In this document: piece by piece, positions 1 through 7,803 of the stretch | Numbering within the stretch: position 1 is the stretch's first letter | Layout: each line of letters starts with the position of its first letter | NCBI RefSeq assembly: GCF_002860285.1 | Contig: NZ_PGVF01000006.1 | Location: 62,001 to 126,000, forward strand | Source of the DNA: Bacillus sp. M6-12 | GTDB lineage: Bacteria > Bacillota > Bacilli > Bacillales > DSM-1321 | DNA: 64,000 nucleotides | Direction of reading: 5' to 3' | The notes under the pieces: generated by a model | The model's database searches: none | What the model saw: the letters and a program-made list of their open reading frames with translations, nothing else | What the model was told of the DNA's origin: nothing | Program-made: the position numbers and the translations under genes

Positions 1-300
1 AATGGAACACTTTCACAAATCACCGCATCAAGCATATCAGGGCATTTTGGGAAAAAGATCAAAAAATTCAGCTCGCAGCTGATAGAAGCAAACCTGGCCC
101 ACTTTATTGCCTCTGATGCCCATAACGTAACAAGCCGTTCCTTCAGACTCATTGAGGCGTACGACGAGATTGAAAAAATCTATGGTGTCGATACGGTCTA
201 TCAATTCAGTGAAAATGCAGAACTATTGGTAACCGGTGATGCGATATACAAAGAAGTACCTGAGAAGGTGAAAACTAAAAAGTTTTTAGGGATTTTTTAA
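1..300 (+). CDS. ywqE: CpsB/YwqE-type protein-tyrosine phosphatase, 3' end only
   Basis: The frame is open from base 1 to a TAA at 298-300 and gives the last 99 residues of a PHP-superfamily tyrosine phosphatase. The visible signature is HFIASDAHN near residue 40, a metal-binding SDAH motif typical of CpsB/CapC/YwqE enzymes, followed by the usual helical tail and the ending KTKKFLGIF. Such phosphatases use divalent metal to dephosphorylate the tyrosine-rich tail of a capsule BY-kinase. The gene lies directly upstream of the epsC homologue, as expected in an exopolysaccharide operon, and the kinase and modulator genes presumably lie before the window. The 5' part is cut by the window edge. The family call is good; orthology to YwqE rather than another paralogue is inferred. 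Confidence 0.8.
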   Translation, partial: NGTLSQITASSISGHFGKKIKKFSSQLIEANLAHFIASDAHNVTSRSFRLIEAYDEIEKIYGVDTVYQFSENAELLVTGDAIYKEVPEKVKTKKFLGIF

Positions 301-309
301 TGGACAATA

Positions 310-450
310 TGCCGTTAAGAACTACTTGGAAGTAAAATATCATATAATCGGCAATGTCTCCTTTCCGTTATCAATGGAGGCACTCGGTCACGCTGTGGGT
401 AATATCGCCTATTACCTTAGACGCAAGTCGTCAAGAGTGGGATGTGAGGC
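310..450 (+). ncRNA. Candidate EAR (eps-associated RNA / epsC RNA) antiterminator
   Basis: The 5' leader between the phosphatase gene and the epsC homologue holds a dense set of helices. TGCCG (310-314) pairs with CGGCA (349-353) around a small ACTT/AAGT hairpin (324-333). GTCTCC (356-361) pairs with GGAGGC (376-381). CACTC (381-385) pairs with GAGTG (435-439) and closes a junction that contains GGTAATA/TATTACC (398-404 with 410-416) and GACG/CGTC (420-423 with 429-432). In B. subtilis the EAR element lies between epsB and epsC and allows processive antitermination along the long eps operon. Position and multi-helix architecture fit. I could not run a covariance model, so the family name is an inference. 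Confidence 0.72.
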
Positions 451-507
451 TGGGTTAAATGCCCTGTTTTATTTTTCTTACCCATTTTGAAAAAAAGTAA
501 ACCAAAG

Positions 508-565
508 AATAAATATCTAACGAAAAAACATGTATAACTATGTGTTTTGCCGTTAGGTATTTATT
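508..565. repeat. Long imperfect hairpin upstream of the epsC homologue
   Basis: AATAAATATCTAACG (508-522) pairs with CGTTAGGTATTTATT (551-565) with one G-U wobble, and an inner AAAACAT / ATGTGTTTT segment extends the stem. It lies between the putative EAR and the ribosome binding site of the epsC homologue. The T-rich right arm could act as a weak terminator or attenuator that EAR-modified polymerase passes, or as an RNA stability element. It has no canonical G+C-rich terminator stem. Confidence 0.6.
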
Positions 566-605
566 TTATGTGTGGATAAAAGAAATTACAGGAGGGCTGT
601 TTTTC

Positions 606-2438
606 ATGACATATCGCAGGCGCTTAACGACATTAATTATGCTGGATTCGATTATTGTCTTATCTGCCATTTATGTAGGTTATTTAACGCTGCATCCTTA
701 TTTGGCCATTTTTAAACTGGAAACCTTGCTGCTCTCTTCGGTGACATTATTAATCAGCCATCATTTATTTTCTTTCGTCTATAAGCTTTATAACAAAGCC
801 TGGGAGTATGCAAGTATAGGAGAGTTAGTGGCTATTGTGAAAGCAGTTACCTTCTCGGTCATCACAACAGCAGTCGTGCAGGAGATTGTAATTCACAACG
901 TTTATTTTCGTGCATTAATGCTTACATGGATGCTTCATGTATTGCTGATTGGAGGATCGCGTTTCTCCTGGAGAGTATACCGTGATAGGTATATTAAATC
1001 GGAAACGGAAGAAAAGCGTGCCTTGATTATTGGTGCAGGTGCAGCTGGAACGATGTTAGTGCGCCAGCTGTTGAATAAAAGAGATACTGGGATTAAGCCG
1101 ATAGCTTTTATTGACGACGATCCAAGGAAATATAAGCTGCATTTAATGGGTCTTCCTGTAGTAGGTGACAGTACTGCGATCGCAAAGACAGTAGAGACTC
1201 TTCAAATCGATAAGATTATTATTGCTATTCCTTCATTAAACAAAAACGAGATGAAACGAATTTATGAAGAATGTGCCAAAACATCTGCACCCCCCAAGAT
1301 CATGCCTATGATGGAAGATGTAATGCTTGGTAGAGTATCTGTCAATCAGTTCCGTGATGTAGAAGTGGAAGATCTGTTAGGACGTGAGCCTGTAGAGCTG
1401 GATATGGAAAGTATCTCCGACTTCATCACTGGTAAAACCGTTTTAGTAACCGGTGCCGGTGGTTCAATCGGTTCGGAAATCTGCCGGCAGATAAGCAAAT
1501 TTAATCCAAGTAAACTTATTTTGCTGGGACACGGGGAGAACTCGATTTATCTAATTGATATGGAACTTCGCAACAAATACAGTAGTACATTTGAAATTAT
1601 ACCGGTCATTGCAGATATACAGGATCGTCATCGGATCTTTGAAGTAATGGATCAGCATAAGCCTGATGTTGTGTATCATGCAGCTGCCCATAAGCATGTG
1701 CCGTTAATGGAGTACAACCCAAAAGAAGCGGTGAAAAATAATGTTTTTGGAACGAAAAATGTTGCCGAAGCTTCAGCTGCATTTGGCATAAAAAACTTTG
1801 TTCTCGTTTCATCAGATAAGGCAGTAAATCCGACAAATATAATGGGTGCCACCAAGCGGGTAGCTGAAATGGTGATTCAGCAGCTGGATAAGGAAAGCAG
1901 CACAAATTTCGTGGCTGTCCGTTTCGGAAATGTGCTCGGCAGCCGCGGGTCTGTTATTCCGCTGTTTAAGAAACAAATTCAGGCAGGCGGACCGGTTACC
2001 GTTACCCATCCGGATATGACCCGTTACTTTATGACGATTCCCGAAGCATCGCGTCTGGTCATTCAAGCGGGAGCCCTAGCAAGAGGCGGGGAAATCTTCG
2101 TGCTTGATATGGGAGAGCCAGTCAAAATCGTTGACCTTGCTAGAAACCTGATTACTTTGTCAGGCTATACAATAGAAGAAATTGGTATCAACTATTCCGG
2201 AATCCGGCCAGGAGAAAAAATGTATGAAGAACTGCTTAACGAAAACGAAGTTCACTCCAAGCAAGTATTCCCGAAAATACGCATTGGAAAAGCAGCCCTT
2301 GTTGACGGGCCAATCCTTCATGAGTTTATTGCCAGCCTGCATGATAAGGATAGCGAAACATTGAAAAAGCAATTAGTAGAAATCGCTAATACAAAGGTTG
2401 GATTGAGAGAGGTAATGAAGGAAGCTGCAAGTTTTTAA
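606..2438 (+). CDS. epsC: EpsC-like UDP-sugar 4,6-dehydratase (CapD/PglF family), membrane-bound
   Basis: This 610-residue protein has about four hydrophobic segments in its first 130 residues. A nucleotide-binding domain follows (IIGAGAAGTMLVRQL near residue 140), then a short-chain dehydrogenase/epimerase domain with VTGAGGSIGSE near residue 280 and the catalytic SDKAVNPTNIMGATK signature near 400. PglF/EpsC enzymes convert UDP-GlcNAc to the 4-keto-6-deoxy sugar, the first step to bacillosamine-type sugars. The ATG at 606 is preferred over an in-frame ATG at 540 because AGGAGG lies 10 bases before it and the earlier start sits inside a hairpin. The length matches B. subtilis EpsC (about 600). 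The following EpsN, EpsL and EpsM homologues would use its product. Confidence 0.92.
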   Translation: MTYRRRLTTLIMLDSIIVLSAIYVGYLTLHPYLAIFKLETLLLSSVTLLISHHLFSFVYKLYNKAWEYASIGELVAIVKAVTFSVITTAVVQEIVIHNVYFRALMLTWMLHVLLIGGSRFSWRVYRDRYIKSETEEKRALIIGAGAAGTMLVRQLLNKRDTGIKPIAFIDDDPRKYKLHLMGLPVVGDSTAIAKTVETLQIDKIIIAIPSLNKNEMKRIYEECAKTSAPPKIMPMMEDVMLGRVSVNQFRDVEVEDLLGREPVELDMESISDFITGKTVLVTGAGGSIGSEICRQISKFNPSKLILLGHGENSIYLIDMELRNKYSSTFEIIPVIADIQDRHRIFEVMDQHKPDVVYHAAAHKHVPLMEYNPKEAVKNNVFGTKNVAEASAAFGIKNFVLVSSDKAVNPTNIMGATKRVAEMVIQQLDKESSTNFVAVRFGNVLGSRGSVIPLFKKQIQAGGPVTVTHPDMTRYFMTIPEASRLVIQAGALARGGEIFVLDMGEPVKIVDLARNLITLSGYTIEEIGINYSGIRPGEKMYEELLNENEVHSKQVFPKIRIGKAALVDGPILHEFIASLHDKDSETLKKQLVEIANTKVGLREVMKEAASF

Positions 2439-2456
2439 AGGAAAGGTGAGAAGAAT

Positions 2457-3344
2457 ATGCAGAAGGTGAGAAAAGCAATTATCCCAGCGGCCGGTTTAGG
2501 TACAAGGTTTCTGCCAGCCACAAAAGCACAGCCGAAAGAAATGCTGCCAATTGTGGATAAACCGACTATTCAATATATCATCGAAGAAGCGGTGGCTTCC
2601 GGAATTGAAGATATTATTATCGTAACAGGCCGGGGAAAAAGAGCGATCGAAGACCACTTCGACAAGTCTTATGAACTGGAAGAAACATTGGCAAAGAAAG
2701 ACAAGTTCGAACAGTTAAAAGAAATTCAAGAAATCTCAAAGCTGGCCAATATCCATTATATCCGCCAAAAAGAACCGTTAGGACTCGGGCATGCAATCGC
2801 ATGTGCAAGCAGGTTTATCGGCAATGAACCATTTGCAGTGCTGTTAGGTGATGATATTGTGAAAACAGCAGAAAAGCCATGCTTGAAACAGCTAATTGAT
2901 GTATATGAACGCTATAATTCTTCGGTAATTGGAGTTCAACAAGTGCCGGAACAAGAGGTATCCAAATATGGAATTATCTCAACCAATGGCCAGATTGAGA
3001 AGGATGTTTTCCATATTGATAACTTAGTTGAGAAACCTGCGATAAATGAAGCACCTTCCAATTATGCGATTATGGGGCGTTATATTTTAAGGCCAGAAAT
3101 ATTCGAAATATTGGAGAAACAAAATCCGGGAGCTGGAGGAGAAATCCAGCTTACAGATGCGATAAAACACCTGAACGAGAAACAGATGGTTGTGGCTTAT
3201 CAATTTGAGGGTAAGAGGTATGATGTTGGAGATAAGCTTGGGTTTATAAAGGCTACAATTGAAATGGCGATGGAACGGGATGAGTTGAGGGAGGATTTGG
3301 TTGGATATTTGGGTGAGGTGTTGGAGAAAGAATTAGTTAAATAG
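2457..3344 (+). CDS. gtaB: UTP-glucose-1-phosphate uridylyltransferase
   Basis: At 295 residues this has the normal length of bacterial GalU/GtaB enzymes, which make UDP-glucose from UTP and glucose 1-phosphate in the cytosol. The N-terminal nucleotide-binding signature [20 protein letters not shown], the downstream [14 protein letters not shown], the central LLGDDIV and the VEKP segment are all present. The start has an AAGGTGAGAAG-type ribosome binding site. It lies 18 bases after the epsC homologue and is probably co-transcribed. UDP-glucose feeds polymer and glycolipid synthesis; a specialised paralogue (YngB/YtdA type) is possible. About 750 bases without an intact gene follow. Confidence 0.93.
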   Translation: MQKVRKAIIPAAGLGTRFLPATKAQPKEMLPIVDKPTIQYIIEEAVASGIEDIIIVTGRGKRAIEDHFDKSYELEETLAKKDKFEQLKEIQEISKLANIHYIRQKEPLGLGHAIACASRFIGNEPFAVLLGDDIVKTAEKPCLKQLIDVYERYNSSVIGVQQVPEQEVSKYGIISTNGQIEKDVFHIDNLVEKPAINEAPSNYAIMGRYILRPEIFEILEKQNPGAGGEIQLTDAIKHLNEKQMVVAYQFEGKRYDVGDKLGFIKATIEMAMERDELREDLVGYLGEVLEKELVK

Positions 3345-4099
3345 TTCTGTAACGAGAGATTAAGATAGAATGGCTTTAGGAAATCTCTAAAGGATTTTTA
3401 GAATTACCAATGAGAATAGACTTCTGAAACTCCGAACAGGCGATACAACTATACTTTATTGAGGTTCTTCGAACCTTTTGATAAATATTATTTATGAAAT
3501 GTAAATGAAGGGTTAGTTATAAGGGGTCAGATCCTGCAACAGATTGCAAGGAATGGCCCTTTGTTTTGGTATGGAGTGGAAAAATATTGTGATTGTTAGA
3601 GGGATGCTATATGGATACCCTAATGGGAATTGCAAGGAATTTCGTAATGCAGGTTTTACCATGATTGAGATTTTACTTGTAATAACCATGAAGAGTTAAA
3701 ATGACTAAATTGACTCTGAAAAAAGCTTGAAAACGTTGATTTGACGGACTTTTTGGATTTGTAGAAAATGGAAAAAGATTGAATGCTGAACCGGAACTGA
3801 CAATCATAGTTAGATTGAGTCCTAGAAACCTTGCGGGATAAGGGTTTGAGGAGTTTTTAGTGAGAATTATAGATTGATTGAATGGTTTATATAATAGGAA
3901 GAAACTCGGTTTTGAGTGATTAAGTAGTGAATATCTATTTCGTATTTGTTAGATAGATTGAATAGATATTACGAGGTGACTATGCTTATTGGATGATTAC
4001 TGTTAGTGGTTTAGAAGTTGGTTGGAATCGAAAGTTAAAGTTCCAATTAAGTCCTAATCTACTAAAATATTAACTTAACAAGGGAAGGAAGTCTAGAAG
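3345..4099. other. 755-base gap with decayed sequence
   Basis: No intact gene is visible. The gap holds a prepilin-like remnant (3604-3699) and a GGGGTCAGATCCTGCAAC stretch near 3524 that loosely resembles the reverse complement of the GGTGCCTGACCCC repeats found farther on. The last part (about 3900-4099) is the leader of the epsN homologue, ending in AAGGGAAGGAAG as a ribosome binding site. I see no convincing promoter or terminator. Confidence 0.6.
3604..3699 (+). pseudogene. Prepilin-like N-terminal remnant
   Basis: A 31-codon frame contains NAGFTMIEILLVIT, the class III (type IV prepilin / ComG-type) signal: a glycine before the cleavage site, then FTMIE and a hydrophobic stretch. The frame stops right after the first part of the helix, so no pilin body remains. 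It lies in a decayed gap between gtaB and epsN and looks like the head of a lost pseudopilin gene. Chance resemblance is possible, but the G-F-T-M-I-E order is highly characteristic. Confidence 0.5.
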
Positions 4100-5230
4100 A
4101 TGGATTCTACAAAAGTGAAAGAAAGAATATTCCTATCTTCACCACATATGAGTGATGAAGGTTATGAAATGCAATTTGTAAAGGAAGCTTTTGATACAAA
4201 CTGGATTGCACCCCTTGGTGAAAATGTAAATGGATTCGAAAGAGAACTGGCGAAGAAGGTTGGCTCTAAAGCGGCTGCGGCACTGTCTTCAGGAACAGCT
4301 GCTATTCATTTGGCTCTTAAAGCATCAGGAGTTGGAGAAGGGGATATTGTATTCTGTCCAACGCTTACGTTCTCAGCTACTGCAAATCCAATTATCTATC
4401 AAAATGCGATTCCTGTTTTTATAGATAGTGATTATGAAACTTGGAATATGAGTCCGAAAGCTTTGGATGAAGCATTTGAGAAGTATCCAGAAGTTAAGGC
4501 AGTAATTGTTGTTCATCTATATGGTTTATCCGCAGATATGGATAAGATTATGGAGATATGTAAGAAACATAATGTAGCGGTTATAGAAGATGCTGCTGAG
4601 TCTTTAGGTACTTACTATAAAGGTAAGCATACAGGGACTTTTGGTGATTATGGCATCTTCTCTTTTAATGGAAACAAGATTATCACTACTTCTGGTGGTG
4701 GAATGCTAGTTTCTAATAATGATGAAAGAATTGCTAAGGTAAGATTTTGGGCAACTCAATCTAGAGATCAAGCAAGGTATTATCAGCATAGCGAACTAGG
4801 TTTTAACTACCGTATGAGTAATGTTGTTGCTGGGATTGGGCGTGGACAGCTTAAGGTATTAGATCAGAGAGTAGAAAAGAAGAAATATATTTTTGAGTTT
4901 TATAAGCGAGAGCTTGGTGATCTTGACGGTGTTGAATTCATGCCTGTTAATGAGTGGGATGAACCAAACTACTGGTTGAGTTCGATGACATTAAAAGGAC
5001 AGGTTAGACCAATTGATGTTATGGAAGCTCTAGAAGAAGCGAACATTGAATCAAGACCAATTTGGAAGCCAATGCATTTACAGCCGTTCTTTGAGAAATA
5101 TGATTTTGTCGGAACAGATGTTTCTGAAGGGTTATTTGAGAATGGTGTTTGTTTGCCTTCGGATACGAAGATTACAGATGAGGATTTGGAAAGAGTTGTT
5201 AAGATTATAAAAGGGTTGTGGTTGATGTAA
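4100..5230 (+). CDS. epsN: EpsN-like PLP aminotransferase for the 4-keto sugar
   Basis: This 376-residue DegT/DnrJ/EryC1/StrS-family enzyme closely follows the B. subtilis EpsN pattern: [10 protein letters not shown] at the start, [44 protein letters not shown] and [15 protein letters not shown]. The lysine of GNKI (about residue 191) is the PLP Schiff-base residue. It would aminate the UDP-4-keto-6-deoxy sugar made by the EpsC homologue to UDP-4-amino-4,6-dideoxy-GlcNAc. The stop codon overlaps the next start (TAATG), so it is coupled to the EpsL homologue. The order N-L-M differs from L-M-N in B. subtilis. Confidence 0.92.
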   Translation: MDSTKVKERIFLSSPHMSDEGYEMQFVKEAFDTNWIAPLGENVNGFERELAKKVGSKAAAALSSGTAAIHLALKASGVGEGDIVFCPTLTFSATANPIIYQNAIPVFIDSDYETWNMSPKALDEAFEKYPEVKAVIVVHLYGLSADMDKIMEICKKHNVAVIEDAAESLGTYYKGKHTGTFGDYGIFSFNGNKIITTSGGGMLVSNNDERIAKVRFWATQSRDQARYYQHSELGFNYRMSNVVAGIGRGQLKVLDQRVEKKKYIFEFYKRELGDLDGVEFMPVNEWDEPNYWLSSMTLKGQVRPIDVMEALEEANIESRPIWKPMHLQPFFEKYDFVGTDVSEGLFENGVCLPSDTKITDEDLERVVKIIKGLWLM

Positions 5231-5874
5231 TGAAAGAGTCTAAAGGCGGCATCTATAAAAAGTTCTTTAAAAGACCAATGGACTTCATACTTTCTTTAAT
5301 CGCGACTATAGTGCTTAGTCCGGTTTTGTTAATAGTTGCTATTCTTGTCAGAGTTAAATTAGGTGGTCCAGTTTTGTTTAAACAACAAAGACCAGGGTTT
5401 AATGAGAAGATTTTTATGATGTATAAATTTCGTACAATGACGGACGAAAGGGATGAGAATGGAGAGTTACTACCTGACAGTGTGAGGTTGACGAAATTCG
5501 GAAGGTTCTTGCGTTCTACATCGCTTGACGAACTCCCGGAGCTTTTTAATATTCTTAAAGGAGATATGTCCATTATAGGTCCAAGACCATTATTGGTTCA
5601 GTATCTCCCTCTATATAATAAGCATCAAAAAAAACGTCATGAAGTAAGGCCAGGTTTATCCGGCTTAGCTCAGGTAAGTGGTAGAAATGCTATTAGTTGG
5701 GAAGATAAGTTTAATCTGGATGTGAAATATGTAGATAATGTGAGTTTTTTTAACGATTGGAAGATTATTTTTCTTACTATAAAGAAGGTTTTTGTCAGGG
5801 AAGGGATTAGCTCAGAGACTGCAGCAACGATGGAACCTTTTAAGGGAAGTAAAAAGGAAAGAATGGAACTATGA
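5230..5874 (+). CDS. epsL: EpsL-like undecaprenyl-phosphate sugar phosphotransferase
   Basis: A 214-residue bacterial sugar transferase (polyprenol-phosphate phosphoglycosyltransferase, PglC type). One hydrophobic re-entrant or membrane segment lies near residues 14-36. It is followed by [44 protein letters not shown] and IGPRPL, the core of the family including the catalytic Asp-Glu of the DELPEL motif. It should move the phospho-sugar made by EpsC-EpsN-EpsM onto the lipid carrier and so start repeat-unit assembly. A GTG at 5218 would add four residues; the ATG at 5230 in the TAATG overlap is preferred. The 3' end overlaps epsM by four bases. Confidence 0.9.
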   Translation: MKESKGGIYKKFFKRPMDFILSLIATIVLSPVLLIVAILVRVKLGGPVLFKQQRPGFNEKIFMMYKFRTMTDERDENGELLPDSVRLTKFGRFLRSTSLDELPELFNILKGDMSIIGPRPLLVQYLPLYNKHQKKRHEVRPGLSGLAQVSGRNAISWEDKFNLDVKYVDNVSFFNDWKIIFLTIKKVFVREGISSETAATMEPFKGSKKERMEL

Positions 5875-6494
5875 AAAATAAACTTCTTATAATAGGTGCT
5901 AGTGGGCATGGGAAAGTTGTGGCTGACATAGCCTTAAAAATGAATAAATGGAAGAGTGTTGTTTTCTTAGACGATGATAATAGTCTCAGAACATCAATGG
6001 GAATTGAAGTTATAGGGAAGTCAGTTGAAGCATTTAAACTTATCAATGATTACGAAATATGTGTTGCTATTGGCAATAATGCTATAAGAGAAAAACTACA
6101 GAATGAACTGGAATCAAAAGGAGCAAGTCTCCCTGTTTTGATTCATCCCACTGCAGTCATCGGTGAGCAGGTAAATGTTGGTTCTGGGACAGTAGTTATG
6201 GCGGGTGTGGTAATTAACTGCTGTACTAAAATTGGGAAAGGTTGCATTATCAATACAGGTTCTACTATAGACCATGACAATATTATTGGGGATTTTACAC
6301 ACATTTCACCAGGGGTTCATTTAGCAGGTACAGTTAAAGTAGGACAGAGTACATGGATTGGGATAGGTAGCATTGTTAGTAATAACGTGAATATCATGAG
6401 TGGCTGTAAATTAGGAGCAGGTGCTGTAGTGGTAAAAGATATAAAAGATCCTGGGACTTACGTTGGTGTTCCGGCTAGGAAAGTAGGTTCTTAA
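5871..6494 (+). CDS. epsM: EpsM-like sugar-nucleotide N-acetyltransferase (PglD family)
   Basis: A 207-residue PglD-type acetyltransferase. The N-terminal part is a small Rossmann fold with [17 protein letters not shown]. The C-terminal half is a left-handed beta-helix of hexapeptide repeats ([20 protein letters not shown] and onward), with a catalytic histidine expected in the [18 protein letters not shown] segment. It would acetylate the 4-amino group of the EpsN product with acetyl-CoA to give UDP-diNAc-bacillosamine. The ATG overlaps the epsL stop (ATGA). With EpsC, EpsN and EpsL this completes the initiating-sugar module. Confidence 0.9.
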   Translation: MKNKLLIIGASGHGKVVADIALKMNKWKSVVFLDDDNSLRTSMGIEVIGKSVEAFKLINDYEICVAIGNNAIREKLQNELESKGASLPVLIHPTAVIGEQVNVGSGTVVMAGVVINCCTKIGKGCIINTGSTIDHDNIIGDFTHISPGVHLAGTVKVGQSTWIGIGSIVSNNVNIMSGCKLGAGAVVVKDIKDPGTYVGVPARKVGS

Positions 6495-6525
6495 TTACAA
6501 AATGTTGTAACTGAGGTGGCAGGAA

Positions 6526-7785
6526 TTGAAGAAAAAAATATGGTTGTGGAATCATTACGCGACTGATATGTACAAAAATCAGGGCGGACGGCACTATTGG
6601 TTCGCAGAGAACCTGATTAAACAAGGGTACGAACCAACAGTTTTTTGTGCAAATACTTTTCATAATAAATCAGATTTTATAGATACACAAAATAGAAAAT
6701 ATGCTACAGATATTCTAGACAATATTCCCTTTGTTTTTGTTAGGACTACTACCGCATTAGGCAATGGCATTGATCGAGTGAAAAATATGGGGTTATTTTA
6801 TTTAAACTTATTTTCTGTAGTAAAAGAATATGTAAAGCTTAACGGTAAGCCAGATGTAATTCTTGCTTCTAGTGTACACCCATTAACTATGGTTGCAGGA
6901 ATAAAAATTGCTAAAAAACTTGGGGTTCCGTGTATTTGTGAGATTAGAGACTTATGGCCCGAAGCTATCTTTTCATTTAACAAAGCAAAAGAAAGAAGCC
7001 TATTAGGGCGTGTCCTTACAGCTGGTGAGCATTGGATTTATAGAAATGCACATGCTCTCGTCTTTACTAAAGAGGGAGATACTGATTATATTTTTGAAAA
7101 GAAATGGGATACCGAACAAGGTGGAAAAATAAATCTTGCAAAATGCCATTATATTAACAATGGTGTAGATATAAATGCATTTGAGATTTCTTCTTTTGAA
7201 AATAAAGTTGATGATGAAGATTTATGTGCGGATAAGTTCAATGTTGTCTATGTAGGAGCAATTCGACCTGTTAATAATGTAGGGAACCTACTAGATGCTG
7301 CCGCACTGCTAAATGATGAAAACAATATTCAATTTTTAATATACGGTGAGGGTAATCAAAGAGAAATGTTAGAAAAGAGAATTGCTGATGAAAATCTAAC
7401 TAATGTAAAGATGAAAGGCTTTGTAAATAAACGTTCTATACCATATATATTGAGCAAATCATCGGTGAACATCCTTAATTATTCACATACACAATACAAT
7501 TGGGCAAGAGGTAATAGCTCTAACAAATTATTTGAATATATGGCGTCAGGAAAACCGATTATTTCAACTGTGAAAATGGGGTATTCAATATTAGAAAAGT
7601 ATAAGTGTGGAATAGAACTCGAAAACAGTACTCCGCAAGAATTAGCAATGGCAATATTAGATATAAAAAATATGTCAAAAGAAGAGTATAGTGGCATGGG
7701 AGCAAATGCTAAGAGGGGTGCAAATGATTTCGATTTTAAAAAGTTAACTGAAAAATTGATTGATGTTGTTGAAGAAGTAAACTAA
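6526..7785 (+). CDS. GT4 glycosyltransferase, WbuB-like
   Basis: A 419-residue GT-B fold transferase starting at TTG 6526 behind a GAGGTGG ribosome binding site. The N-terminal domain has WNHYATDMYKNQGGRHYWFA, and the middle has EIRDLWPEAIFSFNK, a segment typical of WbuB-type amino-sugar transferases. The C-terminal domain has VVYVGAIRPVNN and SSNKLFEYMASGKPIIS, the donor-binding region. No signal peptide is seen, so it acts at the cytosolic membrane face and probably adds the second sugar to the lipid-linked unit. Donor and acceptor cannot be read from the sequence. Confidence 0.85.
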   Translation: MKKKIWLWNHYATDMYKNQGGRHYWFAENLIKQGYEPTVFCANTFHNKSDFIDTQNRKYATDILDNIPFVFVRTTTALGNGIDRVKNMGLFYLNLFSVVKEYVKLNGKPDVILASSVHPLTMVAGIKIAKKLGVPCICEIRDLWPEAIFSFNKAKERSLLGRVLTAGEHWIYRNAHALVFTKEGDTDYIFEKKWDTEQGGKINLAKCHYINNGVDINAFEISSFENKVDDEDLCADKFNVVYVGAIRPVNNVGNLLDAAALLNDENNIQFLIYGEGNQREMLEKRIADENLTNVKMKGFVNKRSIPYILSKSSVNILNYSHTQYNWARGNSSNKLFEYMASGKPIISTVKMGYSILEKYKCGIELENSTPQELAMAILDIKNMSKEEYSGMGANAKRGANDFDFKKLTEKLIDVVEEVN

Positions 7786-7803
7786 AGAAAATGAGGTATT
7801 GCA

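Noticed and set aside
381-450. Possible c-di-GMP-I riboswitch (GGTCACGC, GACGCAAG)
   Set aside because: The short matches resemble a GEMM core, but the required GGCAAAC and third-arm elements are missing. Position and helices fit an EAR-type RNA better.
3518-3545. GGGGTCAGATCCTGCAAC as another GGTGCCTGACCCC repeat in reverse
   Set aside because: Only the GGGGTCAG part matches; the rest diverges, so it is noted only in the gap description.
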